A stretch of 64,000 nucleotides of DNA from Dechloromonas sp. CZR5 (GTDB taxonomy: Bacteria > Pseudomonadota > Gammaproteobacteria > Burkholderiales > Rhodocyclaceae), in assembly GCF_008711155.1 (NCBI RefSeq), contig NZ_VUYQ01000010.1, positions 1-64,000 of the forward strand, in the 5' to 3' direction. The notes beneath the pieces are model-generated. The model was given only the letters and a program-made list of their open reading frames with translations. It was not told where the DNA came from and did not search any database. The position numbers were made by a program, and so were the translations under genes. Within the stretch, counting starts at the first letter, position 1; each line of letters opens with the position of its first letter. Positions 47,247 to 58,197 of this stretch are shown one piece after another.

Positions 47247-48148
47247 CCGCCCTGTTTTGCCTTGGCCCGCGGATGCGCCGCATCGTAAACCTTGGCCAGG
47301 TGCTGGAAATCGAGGTGGGTATAGACCTGGGTCGAGGCGATGCTGGCGTGTCCGAGCATTTCCTGCACCGCCCTCAGGTCACCCGAGGATTGCAGGACGT
47401 GCGACGCGAAGGAGTGGCGCAGCATGTGCGGATGCACGTGGGTAGGCAAGCCGAGCAGGACGGCGCGACGCGCCAGGCGGGATTCGACCATGCGCGGACT
47501 GATGCGGGCGCCGCGCACCCCGACGAACAGGGCCGTTTCGTCCGGCCGGGCCAGTTCGCCCCGGACAGCCCCCCAGGCAGCCAGCGCCTCGCGCGCCTTG
47601 CGGCCGACCGGGACCAGGCGCAACTTGTTGCGCTTGCCGAGGACACGGATTTCGCCTTCGCGCAACACATCATCCAGCACATCGCTATCGAGGGCGACCA
47701 GTTCGGCCAGACGCAGGCCGGAAGAATAGAACAACTCGAACATCGCCAGATCGCGCGCCGCCTGGAGCGCATCGTCGTCTTCCACAGCCTCCAGCAGACG
47801 GGCCGTTTCGTCGACCGACAAGGCCTTGGGCAGCAGGCGGGGCGATTTCGGGGGCCGAATGCCGTCGCACGGATTGGCCGGCACCATGCCGCGCTCGCCG
47901 AGCCAGCGGAAAAAGCCGCGCCAGGCCGAAAGCAGGCGGGCCAGCGAACGGCCGGCCAGACCCTGACCATGCAATTGGGCGACAAAGCGGCGAACATGAT
48001 GGACCTGCACACCGGCCAGCGGAAGGTCGCCGGCGGCAGCGAGCAGCTTGCCGATATCCCGCCGATAGTTCGACAGGGTGTGCGGCGACATCCGGCGCTG
48101 CGCCGAAAGTTCGGTCAGCCAGGCGTCTACCGCCGCAACAGGGGTCAC
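47243..48148 (-). CDS. xerC: Site-specific tyrosine recombinase XerC
   Basis: With XerD it resolves chromosome dimers at dif. It has 301 residues: an N-terminal SAM-like domain and the catalytic domain with the first Arg in YSSGLRLAELVAL, the catalytic Lys region, HMLRHSFASH, LGHASIASTQ and nucleophile Tyr in VYTHLD. The start is a GTG at 48148 that overlaps the DUF484 stop (GTGA); the open frame extends further upstream through DUF484 but without similarity. dapF-DUF484-xerC is a conserved order, so this is the housekeeping XerC and not a mobile-element integrase. Confidence 0.95.
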   Translation of the reverse strand: MTPVAAVDAWLTELSAQRRMSPHTLSNYRRDIGKLLAAAGDLPLAGVQVHHVRRFVAQLHGQGLAGRSLARLLSAWRGFFRWLGERGMVPANPCDGIRPPKSPRLLPKALSVDETARLLEAVEDDDALQAARDLAMFELFYSSGLRLAELVALDSDVLDDVLREGEIRVLGKRNKLRLVPVGRKAREALAAWGAVRGELARPDETALFVGVRGARISPRMVESRLARRAVLLGLPTHVHPHMLRHSFASHVLQSSGDLRAVQEMLGHASIASTQVYTHLDFQHLAKVYDAAHPRAKAKQGG

Positions 48149-48816
48149 AGCACGCTCTTGGTCACCCGGGCGAGGGCTGCGGACACCATCTCGCCGAGGC
48201 GTTCGAGATAGAGGGTCCCCATGTCGGCATAGAAGCGCTGCATATCCTCGCTGCCGAGGGCGATCATGCCGATGGTTCCACCGCCGTTGCGCAGGGCGAT
48301 CAGCGCCTGCGAACGGATATGGGAAGCATGCTCGCCGAACCACGAGGCGGTGCCGAAGCCGGCGGTCGAACCGCAGTACGGGCGAGCCAAGGTCTCGGCG
48401 AAGACCTGCAGTTCCTCGCTGACCGCCGCGAACTCGGGCAGATCTTCGATGCCTTCCGGCTTGTCCCACAGGCGCAGGGCGACGTGCGGCACCGAGAAAT
48501 CATCGCGCAGGTGGAAATTGAGCAGGTGAATCACGGCCTGGAAGGTTTCAGCGGCGACCAGCGCCACCGCAAGGCGATGTACTTTCTCGCTGATGGCGTC
48601 GTTTTCCTCGCCGAAGGCGATCAACTCGGCCAGCTTGCTCTCGGTCGTCCGGTTTTTGTCGCGCAAGGTCAGCATCTGGCGCTCAGCCAGCGACACCGCC
48701 CGGCCACCATGCGGGTGCGGCACGAAAATCTGTGCCATCAGGTCGGCGTATTGTTCGAAAAAGCTCGGATTGTTCTTCAGATAGTCCGCGATTTCCTCGG
48801 GGAACATGGCGCTCAT
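48145..48816 (-). CDS. DUF484 (GAF-like) family protein
   Basis: A 223-residue protein of the DUF484/YigA family: an N-terminal helix pair ([21 protein letters not shown]), a conserved [16 protein letters not shown] segment, then a coiled stretch and a GAF-like domain (about 80-220; [23 protein letters not shown]). Its function is unknown, but the gene is almost always between dapF and xerC. It overlaps both neighbours by 4 bases. Confidence 0.9.
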   Translation of the reverse strand: MSAMFPEEIADYLKNNPSFFEQYADLMAQIFVPHPHGGRAVSLAERQMLTLRDKNRTTESKLAELIAFGEENDAISEKVHRLAVALVAAETFQAVIHLLNFHLRDDFSVPHVALRLWDKPEGIEDLPEFAAVSEELQVFAETLARPYCGSTAGFGTASWFGEHASHIRSQALIALRNGGGTIGMIALGSEDMQRFYADMGTLYLERLGEMVSAALARVTKSVL

Positions 48817-49643
48817 AATTCAATTTCTCCAGAAAATACGGTAACCGCCGGGCCGGTCATCAGGACCGGGCGGCCAAGGCCGCCCCAGGCGATGCTCAAA
48901 TCTCCGCCCCGCGTCGTCACCCTGACCGGTGAATCGAGCAGGCTGCGGCGAATCCCGGCAACGGCGGCGGCACAAGCGCCGGTACCGCAGGCCATGGTTT
49001 CGCCCGAACCGCGCTCATAGACGCGCAACTTGATGGAATGACGATCGACGATCTGCATGAAGCCGGCATTGACCCGCTTCGGGAAACGCTCGTGACGCTC
49101 GATCAAGGGGCCGTGCTGCCCGACCGGATGGGTCTCGACGTCATCGACGACCTGCACGGCATGTGGATTGCCCATCGAGACGACGGTCGTCTCCAGGGTT
49201 TCGTCGGCCACATCGAGCAGGTGGATGATCACGTCCTCGTCCGCCATGAACGGAATCTCCGCCGGCAGGAAACGCGGCTCGCCCATATCGACGGTGACAT
49301 TGCCGTCGGCCTCGAGGCGCGGCTCGATGGTGCCCTTGAGCGTCTCGACTCGAATCTGCCGCTTGTCGGTCAGACCCTGATCATGAACGAAACGCACGAA
49401 GCAGCGCGCACCGTTGCCACACTGCTCGACCTCGCCGCCATCGGCGTTGAAGATGCGATAACGGAAATCGATGCCGGACTGCATCGCCTTTTCAACCAGA
49501 AGAATCTGATCGCAGCCGACGCCAAAGTGGCGGTCGGCCAGATAGACCAGTTGTTCCGGGCTCAGGGAAACCTGTTGGCGCACGCCGTCGAGGACAACGA
49601 AATCGTTGCCCAGACCATGCATCTTGGAGAATTTGAGTTTCAC
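48813..49643 (-). CDS. dapF: Diaminopimelate epimerase
   Basis: Interconverts LL- and meso-diaminopimelate for lysine and peptidoglycan, without PLP, using two Cys as acid and base. It has 276 residues; the first Cys is in [12 protein letters not shown] (near residue 73) and the second in [16 protein letters not shown] (near residue 221). The N-terminal [14 protein letters not shown] is diagnostic. It overlaps DUF484 by 4 bases. Confidence 0.97.
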   Translation of the reverse strand: MKLKFSKMHGLGNDFVVLDGVRQQVSLSPEQLVYLADRHFGVGCDQILLVEKAMQSGIDFRYRIFNADGGEVEQCGNGARCFVRFVHDQGLTDKRQIRVETLKGTIEPRLEADGNVTVDMGEPRFLPAEIPFMADEDVIIHLLDVADETLETTVVSMGNPHAVQVVDDVETHPVGQHGPLIERHERFPKRVNAGFMQIVDRHSIKLRVYERGSGETMACGTGACAAAVAGIRRSLLDSPVRVTTRGGDLSIAWGGLGRPVLMTGPAVTVFSGEIEL

Positions 49644-49703
49644 GTGCGGCTCCGCTGAATGACTCGGAAAATCATAGCAGAGACAGCACGTTGCCCAAAA
49701 TTC

Positions 49704-50210
49704 TTAAAGCTTCTTCTCCATCACGTAATCGTCCATGACGTAGCCGCGGCCGATGTCATCGACCATCACTTCACGGACGACGAAGCCGTATTTTTTGTAC
49801 GAGTTGATGGCATTCACGTTGCGCTTGTTCACCTGCAGGATTACACAGGGATAGCCTGCCTTTCTGGCCCGTTCAGCGACGTTGGAGATCAACTGTCCGC
49901 CGACACCACGCCGCTGGACGTCCGGATGGATGTAGAGCTTGTCGAGCTTGAACTCGCCCTTGTGGATTTCGCTGAAGGCGAAGCCGACACGACGCCCCTC
50001 GTGGAAAGCCTGGTCGAGCCATTTGTGGAGATCTTCCAGGTCGTCGTACAGACGCTCGTGCCCATAGCGCTGCTCGAGCATGAAATCGATCTGCTCCTGG
50101 GTGATGATGCCGGGGTAGGTCGCCTGCCAGATTTCGCGGGCCAAGGCGGCGATGGCCGGCACATCGGGCGGCGTCACCGGGCGGATTTCGACGTTCAGGT
50201 TGCTGTTCAT
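49704..50210 (-). CDS. GNAT-family N-acetyltransferase
   Basis: A 168-residue acetyltransferase with the acetyl-CoA motif A (LDKLYIHPDVQRRGVGGQLISNV, about 94-115) and the VNKRNVNAINSYKKYGF motif B. The substrate is unknown. It overlaps the first lpxL-type gene by 4 bases (ATGA), and lies 60 bases before dapF, as part of the acyltransferase-dapF-xerC unit. Confidence 0.88.
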   Translation of the reverse strand: MNSNLNVEIRPVTPPDVPAIAALAREIWQATYPGIITQEQIDFMLEQRYGHERLYDDLEDLHKWLDQAFHEGRRVGFAFSEIHKGEFKLDKLYIHPDVQRRGVGGQLISNVAERARKAGYPCVILQVNKRNVNAINSYKKYGFVVREVMVDDIGRGYVMDDYVMEKKL

Positions 50211-51082
50211 TTATAAAACCTCTGTTCTCCGGGTGGCCGGGTCTTGAAGCGCTTGTGCAACCAGAAGTACTGCTCCGGCATGCGCAGTACCTGGCTTTCG
50301 ATGAACTGATTCATGAATTCCGTATCGGCTTCGACGCTCTCGCCAGGGAAGTTCTCCCAGGGCGGCATCACTTCGATGTCGTAGCCGTCAGGAGACTGCC
50401 GGCAAATCACCGGCACGACACGGGCGCCGGTAAGGCGAACCAGCCGCGACAGCGCCGGGATGGTCGCCGCCTGGACACCGAAAAAGGGCACGAAAATCGA
50501 CTCGTTCGGCCCGAAATCCATGTCCGGCAAGTAGTAGAACGGATGGCCGTCCTTCATCGCCTTGACGATCTTGCGCATCCCGTCCTGTCGCGACAGCAGG
50601 ACAGCCTTGTTGAAACGCATCCGCCCATCATAGAGCAGCTTGTTCAGAACGGGATTCTTCTGCATGGAAAAGACGCTGCAGCCGACAACGTGCATCGACA
50701 CCACCGTCCCACCGGCGTCGAGTCCGACGAAATGCGGCGTCAGCAGGATGACCGGACGTCCCTGCGGATCGGTCAGATTTTCCGTTCCGTGGATACGAAT
50801 GATGCGCTCCAGGCGCTCCTTCGAAGCCCACCAGCCCAGTGTGCGATCCAGCACGGCCTGGGCGAAGGCGACGAAATGCCGCCTGGCAATGTCTTCGCGC
50901 TCGGCTTCGGTTTTATCCGGGAAACAGAGGCGCAGATTGATCAAGGCAACCTTGCGCCGCTCTCGCCCCAGGGCATAGAGCAATCGCCCCAAACCCCGGC
51001 CGAGCGCCCGCAGGAGCGGCAAAGGCAACCAGTGCAGCAACCACAGGAAACCGACAAGAAGGTAGGTGAAAAAGACTTTCAA
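50207..51082 (-). CDS. Lipid A late acyltransferase (LpxL/HtrB family), first copy
   Basis: A 291-residue inner-membrane acyltransferase with one N-terminal helix (about 3-20). The catalytic HX4D motif is LTPHFVGLDAG (His near residue 111). Adds a secondary acyl chain to Kdo2-lipid A; which chain length and position cannot be told. It follows a second family member after 3 bases, a duplicated arrangement common in betaproteobacteria. Confidence 0.9.
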   Translation of the reverse strand: MKVFFTYLLVGFLWLLHWLPLPLLRALGRGLGRLLYALGRERRKVALINLRLCFPDKTEAEREDIARRHFVAFAQAVLDRTLGWWASKERLERIIRIHGTENLTDPQGRPVILLTPHFVGLDAGGTVVSMHVVGCSVFSMQKNPVLNKLLYDGRMRFNKAVLLSRQDGMRKIVKAMKDGHPFYYLPDMDFGPNESIFVPFFGVQAATIPALSRLVRLTGARVVPVICRQSPDGYDIEVMPPWENFPGESVEADTEFMNQFIESQVLRMPEQYFWLHKRFKTRPPGEQRFYK

Positions 51083-51085
51083 GGA

Positions 51086-51928
51086 TCACTCCGCCGGCGG
51101 CGCTTCGGCGCCCCCCGGTCGCTTGTAGCGGTTATAGCCCCACAGGTATTGGGTCGGGCACTGGCGAATCAGGGTTTCGATCTCGTGATTGATCTGCTGC
51201 GCCCGCTCGATGGTCGACCCAGCCAGGGGGCTGGTCGGCTGCGAAAAATGGATGCGGAACCCGCGCCCGCCCGGCAGGCGCTCCCCCCAGGTGAGCAGGG
51301 AAACGGCATTGGTCTCGGTCAGCCGCGCCGCCAGCGTCATGGTATAGGCGTAACGCCCGAAAAACTTCAGCCAGACGCCCTCCCCGGTCTTGGGTGCCTG
51401 ATCCGGCAGCATGCCGACCATCTCGCCCTTCTTCAGCGCCTTGATCAGCGCACGCACGCCGGACAGGTCGGCCGGCGCCAGGTGCAGGTGCTCGCGCTTG
51501 CGGCCCATCAAAATCAGTTCGTTGGCAGCGGTCGATTTGGGCTCGCGGTACAAGACCGTGATATCGCCAAAGGATGACAGGTACTGGGCGGTGATTTCGA
51601 AACAGCCGAGGTGCGGCGTCAGGAAGACAATACCCTTGCCGGCGGAGCGCGCCGCTTCGACATGCTCCCAGCCGACGACCTCGGCGACCAGCGGCACCGC
51701 CTCGTCCAGCGGCCGCATCCAGATCCGCGCCAGTTCGACCATCTGCTTGCCGGTTTCTGCGGCAACGGCACCGCGAATGGAGGCATCAATACCGGCCTGT
51801 GCCAGGTTGTCCTGCAGGTGGCGACGATAGGTCGGCGACAGCCCGTAAATCAGCCGGCCAAGCATCCCGCCAAGGGTATGCAACACGCACAACGGGAGCA
51901 GGGAAAGAAGGCGAAAGAGAAAAACCAT
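51086..51928 (-). CDS. Lipid A late acyltransferase (LpxL/HtrB family), second copy
   Basis: A 280-residue paralogue of the next gene. The motif here is LTPHLGCFEIT, HX4E where the other copy has HX4D; both variants occur in functional members. An N-terminal hydrophobic helix (about 3-24) anchors it. It is the first gene of a minus-strand run to xerC and is divergent from metK. A GGGGG/CCCCC hairpin lies directly upstream of its start (about 51938-51953). Confidence 0.9.
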   Translation of the reverse strand: MVFLFRLLSLLPLCVLHTLGGMLGRLIYGLSPTYRRHLQDNLAQAGIDASIRGAVAAETGKQMVELARIWMRPLDEAVPLVAEVVGWEHVEAARSAGKGIVFLTPHLGCFEITAQYLSSFGDITVLYREPKSTAANELILMGRKREHLHLAPADLSGVRALIKALKKGEMVGMLPDQAPKTGEGVWLKFFGRYAYTMTLAARLTETNAVSLLTWGERLPGGRGFRIHFSQPTSPLAGSTIERAQQINHEIETLIRQCPTQYLWGYNRYKRPGGAEAPPAE

Positions 51929-52039
51929 GAGGCCCCGGGGGTTGAATCCCCCTGAGAAAAGGTTACCATTATGTAATCGCCGAGTTAAACAGACAACTTG
52001 CGGGGCGATTCACAAATTCTGCTAAAGCGTCGCCTGCTC

Positions 52040-52076
52040 GTGGTCCAAAGCTGGTAACGCCGGATCAAAGGACCAC
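52040..52076 (+). promoter_or_regulatory. Two-stem leader RNA upstream of metK
   Basis: GTGGTCC (52040-52046) pairs perfectly with GGACCAC (52070-52076); inside, CTGG and CCGG form a second stem with loop TAACG. The two stems are joined by an A-rich internal loop (AAAG opposite ATCAAA). The structure ends one base before the Shine-Dalgarno GGAG of metK, so it is placed to affect translation. I do not recognise it as a named SAM riboswitch class. Confidence 0.5.
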
Positions 52077-52086
52077 TGGAGCATTC

Positions 52087-53250
52087 ATGAGCGATTATCT
52101 CTTCACCTCGGAATCTGTTGGCGAAGGCCACCCCGACAAGGTTGCCGACCAGATTTCCGACGCCATCCTCGACGCCATCCTGTCCCAGGACAAGCATTCC
52201 CGCGTCGCCGCCGAAACCCTGTGCAACACCGGCCTGGTCGTGCTGGCCGGTGAAATCACCACCAACGCCAACGTCGATTACATCCAGGTCGCCCGCGACA
52301 CCATCAAGCGCATCGGCTACGACAACACCGAATACGGCATCGACTACAAGGGCTGCGCCGTGCTCGTCGCCTACGACAAGCAGAGTCCGGACATCGCCCA
52401 GGGCGTGAACGCCGCCTACGACGACAACCTCGGCCAAGGCGCCGGCGATCAGGGCCTGATGTTCGGCTACGCCTGTGACGAAACCCCGTCGCTGATGCCG
52501 CTGCCAATCTACCTGTCGCACCGACTGGTCGAGCGCCAAGCCATGCTGCGCAAGGACGGCCGCCTGCCGTGGGCCCGTCCGGACGCCAAGTCGCAGGTCA
52601 CCATCCGCTACGTCGATGGCAAGCCGCACTCGATCGACACCGTCGTGCTGTCCACCCAGCACTCGCCGGACATCAGCCTGGAAGACCTGCGCGAAGCCAC
52701 CATCGAGCAGATCATCAAGCCGGTGCTGCCGAAGGAACTGATCAAAGGCGACATCAAGTTCCTGGTCAACCCGACCGGCCGCTTCGTCGTCGGCGGTCCG
52801 CAAGGCGACTGCGGCCTGACCGGCCGCAAGATCATCGTCGACACCTACGGCGGTGCCGCACCGCACGGCGGTGGCGCATTCTCCGGCAAGGACCCGTCCA
52901 AGGTCGACCGCTCCGCTGCCTACGCAACGCGCTACGTCGCCAAGAACATCGTCGCCGCGGGCCTCGCTTCGCGCTGCCTGGTGCAGGTTTCCTACGCCAT
53001 CGGTGTTGCCGAACCGACCTCGATCATGGTCGAGACCTACGGCACCGGCAAGGTCAGCAACGAAACCCTGACCACCCTGGTTCGCAAGCACTTCGATCTG
53101 CGCCCGAAGGGTATCGTCAACATGCTCGACCTGCTGCGTCCGATCTACCAGAAGACCGCCGCCTATGGCCACTTTGGCCGCGACGAGCCGGAATTCAGCT
53201 GGGAAGCGACGGATCGCGCCAACTTGCTCAAGTCGGATGCCGGCCTGTAA
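52087..53250 (+). CDS. metK: S-adenosylmethionine synthetase
   Basis: Makes SAM from methionine and ATP in the cytoplasm. It has 387 residues with the ATP-binding [16 protein letters not shown] (about 8-23), [12 protein letters not shown] and [19 protein letters not shown] signatures. GGAG precedes the ATG at good spacing. It starts the activated-methyl-cycle block that continues with ahcY and metF. Confidence 0.98.
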   Translation: MSDYLFTSESVGEGHPDKVADQISDAILDAILSQDKHSRVAAETLCNTGLVVLAGEITTNANVDYIQVARDTIKRIGYDNTEYGIDYKGCAVLVAYDKQSPDIAQGVNAAYDDNLGQGAGDQGLMFGYACDETPSLMPLPIYLSHRLVERQAMLRKDGRLPWARPDAKSQVTIRYVDGKPHSIDTVVLSTQHSPDISLEDLREATIEQIIKPVLPKELIKGDIKFLVNPTGRFVVGGPQGDCGLTGRKIIVDTYGGAAPHGGGAFSGKDPSKVDRSAAYATRYVAKNIVAAGLASRCLVQVSYAIGVAEPTSIMVETYGTGKVSNETLTTLVRKHFDLRPKGIVNMLDLLRPIYQKTAAYGHFGRDEPEFSWEATDRANLLKSDAGL

Positions 53251-53273
53251 TACATAGGCTTTGTGAAGATTTG

Positions 53274-53305
53274 CGAAAAGGGAGCCAAATGCGCTCCCTT
53301 TTTCG
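53274..53305 (+). terminator. Terminator after metK
   Basis: CGAAAAGGGAGC pairs with GCTCCCTTTTTCG (one extra T) around the loop CAAATGC. The arm carries the T run. It lies 23 bases past the metK stop. Confidence 0.82.
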
Positions 53306-53320
53306 TTAAAATCAGCAAAT

Positions 53321-54526
53321 ATGTTGAAGAAAATTCCCGTCGAAAAATTGACGCTGGGCATGCACCTGCAAGCTTTCTGCGGCGCCTGGCTGGATCACCC
53401 ATTCTGGCGGACCAAGTTTGTCCTGACTGACCCGAACGATCTGCTCCTCATTGCGGAAAGCCCGATCAAGGAGGTTTGGATCGACATTTCCAAAGGCGGC
53501 GACGTGGACACTGCTGCCGGCGAAATCATGACCGAAGTGGTCAGTGCGGCAGATATTCCACCCGAACAACCGGTCGTCCAGGAAAAAGCGTCCTTCACCG
53601 ACGAGGTCAAACGCGCCACGAAAATTGTCGCCAAGGGCAAGGAAGCCGTTGTCTCCATGTTCCAGGAAGCGCGCATGGGCAAGGCCATCGAGGCCGAAGC
53701 GGCAGCGCCATTGGTCGAGGAAATTTCGAATTCTGTGATGCGCAACCCGGGTGCGCTGATCAGCTTGGCTCGACTGAAAACGGCCGACGACTACACCTTC
53801 ATGCATTCCGTGGCCGTTTGCGCGCTGATGATCGCGCTGGCCCGCCAGTTGGACCTTGACGAACAGCAGGTCCGCGAGGCTGGCATGGCCGGCCTGTTGC
53901 ACGACTTGGGCAAGGCGATGATTCCGCTTGAGGTGCTCAACAAGCCGGGCAAGCTGACCGACGAGGAATTTGCGCTGGTCAAGACGCACCCCGAGGAAGG
54001 CCACAAGCTGCTACTGGAAGGCAGCGGTGTCAGCGAGGTGACCAAGGATGTCTGCCTCCACCATCACGAAAAAATCGACGGCAGCGGTTATCCCAAGGGC
54101 CTGAACGGCGAGACGATGAGCCTGTTCGCCAAGATGGGCGCAGTCTGCGACGTATACGACGCCGTCACGTCCAACCGCCCCTACAAGGCCGGCTGGGACC
54201 CGGCCGAGTCGATCAAGCGCATGGCCGAATGGACCGGCCATTTCGACCCGATGGTCTTCCAGGCTTTCGTCAAGAGTCTGGGCATCTACCCGATCGGCTC
54301 GCTGGTCAAGCTGGCCTCCGGGAAATTGGGGGTCGTCATCGAACAAGGCGAACAATCCCTGCTCAAGCCGAAGGTGAAGATTTTCTTCTCAACCAAGTCG
54401 CAGGCATATATCAAGCCGGAGGTGATCGACCTTGCGCGCAGCCCGGAAAAAATCGCCGGACGCGAAGATGCTGCCAAGTGGGGGATCAAGGACGTCGACC
54501 ACTACTGGGCCGGCGACAAAGGCTGA
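53321..54526 (+). CDS. HD-GYP domain protein (DUF3391 + HD-GYP), likely c-di-GMP phosphodiesterase
   Basis: A 401-residue soluble protein. The N-terminal DUF3391 (about 1-120; IPVEKLTLGMHLQ and WLDHPFWRTKFVL) precedes a full HD-GYP domain: HD pair at HDLGK (about residue 193), HPEEGHKLL, HHHEKIDGSGYPKGLNG (about 246-262) and the late DVYDAVTSNRPYK. The catalytic set looks intact, so hydrolysis of c-di-GMP is likely. It lies between metK and the riboswitch of ahcY and may have an unrelated function. Confidence 0.9.
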   Translation: MLKKIPVEKLTLGMHLQAFCGAWLDHPFWRTKFVLTDPNDLLLIAESPIKEVWIDISKGGDVDTAAGEIMTEVVSAADIPPEQPVVQEKASFTDEVKRATKIVAKGKEAVVSMFQEARMGKAIEAEAAAPLVEEISNSVMRNPGALISLARLKTADDYTFMHSVAVCALMIALARQLDLDEQQVREAGMAGLLHDLGKAMIPLEVLNKPGKLTDEEFALVKTHPEEGHKLLLEGSGVSEVTKDVCLHHHEKIDGSGYPKGLNGETMSLFAKMGAVCDVYDAVTSNRPYKAGWDPAESIKRMAEWTGHFDPMVFQAFVKSLGIYPIGSLVKLASGKLGVVIEQGEQSLLKPKVKIFFSTKSQAYIKPEVIDLARSPEKIAGREDAAKWGIKDVDHYWAGDKG

Positions 54527-54546
54527 AATCCGGCCGAAAACCGGTT

Positions 54547-54552
54547 TATAAT
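54547..54552 (+). promoter_or_regulatory. Consensus -10 box for the ahcY transcript
   Basis: A perfect TATAAT lies 11 bases before the SAH riboswitch aptamer, so the transcript would start at about 54559 and begin with the aptamer. No good -35 is visible. Confidence 0.6.
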
Positions 54553-54560
54553 CCGCAACC

Positions 54561-54630
54561 TACCGAGGGGCGCTGCAGGAGCACGATGATCAACATCGCT
54601 CCCAGGCTCGGTTTAAAACGGCGCTCACTG
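54561..54630 (+). promoter_or_regulatory. S-adenosylhomocysteine (SAH) riboswitch
   Basis: The blocks CCGAGGGGCGCTGC, CCCAGGCTCGG and AACGGCGCTCAC occur in the order and spacing of the SAH aptamer (CCGAGG pairing with the CTCGG arm, and GGCGCT in the pseudoknot). It stands 84 bases before the ahcY start. GCTCAC at 54623-54628 can pair with GTGAGC at 54661-54666, a possible alternative structure for the off state. The SAH riboswitch turns genes on when SAH accumulates, which fits ahcY. Confidence 0.9.
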
Positions 54631-54713
54631 ATCAACCCTGCCGGGCGCAGGGGGCCGCCGGTGAGCAACAACGCCGTTATTCCCCTCCCCGTCACAGTTC
54701 CTAGGAGCTTACT

Positions 54714-56126
<1,413 letters not shown>

Positions 56127-56135
56127 GCGACCGCC

Positions 56136-56480
56136 ATGCTGAACCTGCTCGCTGTCTGGATCGTCAATGCGCTAGCCCTGCTGGCGCTGCCGTATGTCGT
56201 ACCGACGATTCAGATAGCCGGGTTCGGCACCGCCCTGTTGGTCGCCATCGTACTCGGTCTGATCAACACGCTGCTCAGGCCCTTGTTGATCCTGCTCACG
56301 CTGCCGGCGACGCTGCTCACACTGGGCCTGTTCATCTTCGTCATCAACGCCCTGCTCTTCATGCTGGCCGGCAACCTGATCGGCGGATTCCATGTCGGCG
56401 GATTCTGGCCGGCCCTGTTGGGGTCGATCGGTTACAGCCTGATTTCCTGGCTGCTCAGCGCGATTCTGCTGAGAAAGTAA
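56136..56480 (+). CDS. Four-TM phage-holin-family membrane protein (PF04020 type)
   Basis: A 114-residue protein that is nearly all hydrophobic, with four predicted helices; it belongs to the family named after mycobacterial four-TM phage holins, though members are chromosomal proteins of unknown role. It begins 9 bases after ahcY and ends 12 bases before tlyA, so it is inside the ahcY-metF operon. There is no sign of a phage. Why it is in a methyl-cycle operon is unclear, but the position after ahcY recurs in betaproteobacteria as far as I recall. Confidence 0.8.
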   Translation: MLNLLAVWIVNALALLALPYVVPTIQIAGFGTALLVAIVLGLINTLLRPLLILLTLPATLLTLGLFIFVINALLFMLAGNLIGGFHVGGFWPALLGSIGYSLISWLLSAILLRK

Positions 56481-56492
56481 GCCAATTCACCG

Positions 56493-57314
56493 ATGAGCAT
56501 GAACTCCTTCCATGCGCGGCAAAAAAAGCCGCGTCCGGCACGCGAACCGTCGACCGAACGCCCGGCCGGCATGTCGCGGGCGGATGCCCTGCTCGTCGCC
56601 CAGAAACTGGCCCCCTCCCGTACGGCTGCCCAGTGGCTGATCAAGGAAGGCCGCGTCAGCTGGCAAGGTGGCCGGATCAACAAGCCGGCCATGGATTTGC
56701 CGGACGATACGCCACTGATCGTCGCGGCCGACCCAAACGGACATTTTGTGTCGCGCGGCGGGCAGAAGCTGTCGGGTGCGCTGGCACACACCGGGATAGC
56801 GGCGGGCGGCAAGGTCTGCCTCGACGTCGGGCAATCGACCGGCGGCTTCACCGACGCGCTGTTGCAGAACGGTGCCCGGCACGTTGTCGGCATCGATGTC
56901 GGGCATGACCAGCTGCATGTCCAATTGCGTGCCGATCCGGCCGTCACGGCGATCGAAGGTGTCAACTGTCGCACCCTGAGCGCGGCCGATCTCGGCAACG
57001 CCTTTCCGGAGGGGGGCTTCGACCTGATCGTCGGCGATGTCTCCTTCATCTCCATGACCCTTATCCTGCCTCGCTTACCCGCCCTCCTCGCGCCACACGG
57101 CGACATGCTGCTGCTCGTCAAGCCACAGTTCGAGGTTGGCCCTGACAACATCGGCAAGGGCGGCATCGTCCGCGACACCGGACTCTACGTCGATGTCGAA
57201 CGCAAGCTGCGGGACTGTGCCCGCATCCTCGGCCTGACCGTTCGCGGCTGGCTGGACAGCCCGATTACCGGCGGTGATGGCAACCGCGAATTCTTCATCT
57301 GGTTGAACAAATGA
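56493..57314 (+). CDS. TlyA-family rRNA 2'-O-methyltransferase
   Basis: A 273-residue SAM-dependent RNA methyltransferase. An N-terminal S4 domain (about 25-90; SRADALLVAQKLAPSRTAAQWLIKEG) is followed by an FtsJ-like domain with the SAM motif VCLDVGQSTGGFTDALLQNG (about 109-128), DVSFIS and LVKPQFEVG. TlyA methylates 16S and 23S rRNA in actinobacteria; bacterial homologues of this length may do one or both, or lack that activity. It uses SAM and makes SAH, matching its riboswitch-controlled operon. It overlaps metF by 4 bases. Confidence 0.9.
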   Translation: MSMNSFHARQKKPRPAREPSTERPAGMSRADALLVAQKLAPSRTAAQWLIKEGRVSWQGGRINKPAMDLPDDTPLIVAADPNGHFVSRGGQKLSGALAHTGIAAGGKVCLDVGQSTGGFTDALLQNGARHVVGIDVGHDQLHVQLRADPAVTAIEGVNCRTLSAADLGNAFPEGGFDLIVGDVSFISMTLILPRLPALLAPHGDMLLLVKPQFEVGPDNIGKGGIVRDTGLYVDVERKLRDCARILGLTVRGWLDSPITGGDGNREFFIWLNK

Positions 57315-58135
57315 AAACAGAAATCTCCATCGAGTTTTTCCCGCCACAAACGCCAGAAGGTGTTGAAAAGCTGCGCACCGTGCGTGCCGAACTGGCGAAG
57401 CTGAAGCCCGAATTCTTCTCGGTCACCTACGGTGCCGGCGGTTCGACGCGCGAACGCACCTTCGCCGTGGTCAAGGAAATCGCCGCCGAAGGATTCGATG
57501 CCGCGCCGCACCTGTCGTGCATCGGCTCGACGCGCGAATCGATCCGCGAAATCCTGGCCGAATACAAGGCCGCCGGCATCAAGCGCACCGTCGCGCTGCG
57601 CGGCGACCTGCCCTCGGGCATGGCCGAAACCGGCGAATTCCGCTACGCCAACGAATTGGTCGAATTCATCCGCGCCGAAACCGGCGACTGGTTCAGCATC
57701 GAGGTCGCCGCCTACCCCGAATGGCACCCGCAGGCACGCAACCCGCAGGACGATCTCGCCGCCTTCGTGCGCAAGGTCAAGGCTGGCGCCAATTCGGCCA
57801 TCACGCAGTATTTCTACAATGCCGACGCCTACTTCCACTTCGTCGACGAAGCCAGGGCGGCCGGCGTCGACGTGCCCATCGTCCCCGGCATCATGCCCAT
57901 CGCCGGCTTCACCAAGCTGGCCCGCTTCTCGGATGCCTGCGGCGCCGACATTCCGCGCTGGATGCGCAAGAAATTCGAGGGTTTCGGCGACGATACCGAC
58001 TCGATCCGTGCCTTCGGCCTCGATGTCGTGACGGAGCTGTGCGAACGCCTGCTCAAGGGCGGCGCCCCGGGGCTGCACTTCTATTGCATGAACCAGTCGG
58101 CGCTGACCACGGAAATCTGCCGCCGCCTGGGCTAG
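57311..58135 (+). CDS. metF: 5,10-methylenetetrahydrofolate reductase
   Basis: An FAD enzyme that makes 5-methyl-tetrahydrofolate for methionine synthesis. It has 274 residues, starting MKTEISIEFFPPQTPEGVEKL (FFPP motif), with TYGAGGSTRERTFAVV, HLSCIGSTRESI and ITQYFYNADAYFHFVD. It is the last gene of ahcY-holin-tlyA-metF, so the SAH riboswitch may raise both SAH removal and methyl-folate supply. A stem (58142-58172) follows without a clear T run. Confidence 0.97.
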   Translation: MKTEISIEFFPPQTPEGVEKLRTVRAELAKLKPEFFSVTYGAGGSTRERTFAVVKEIAAEGFDAAPHLSCIGSTRESIREILAEYKAAGIKRTVALRGDLPSGMAETGEFRYANELVEFIRAETGDWFSIEVAAYPEWHPQARNPQDDLAAFVRKVKAGANSAITQYFYNADAYFHFVDEARAAGVDVPIVPGIMPIAGFTKLARFSDACGADIPRWMRKKFEGFGDDTDSIRAFGLDVVTELCERLLKGGAPGLHFYCMNQSALTTEICRRLG

Positions 58136-58197
58136 CGCCGAGAAGCATCCCCGCACCGAGCCAGGGATGCTTGCCCGCACGGTTCAGCGGCACCTGC

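Noticed and set aside
47243..48148. xerC as a mobile-element integrase
   Set aside because: It sits in the conserved dapF-DUF484-xerC order with overlapping starts, so it is the housekeeping recombinase.
56136..56480. Phage holin as evidence of a prophage
   Set aside because: The family name is historical; the gene is inside a methyl-cycle operon with no phage genes nearby.
58142..58172. Stem AAGCATCCC/GGGATGCTT after metF as a terminator
   Set aside because: The stem is real but no T run follows on either strand, so termination cannot be claimed.
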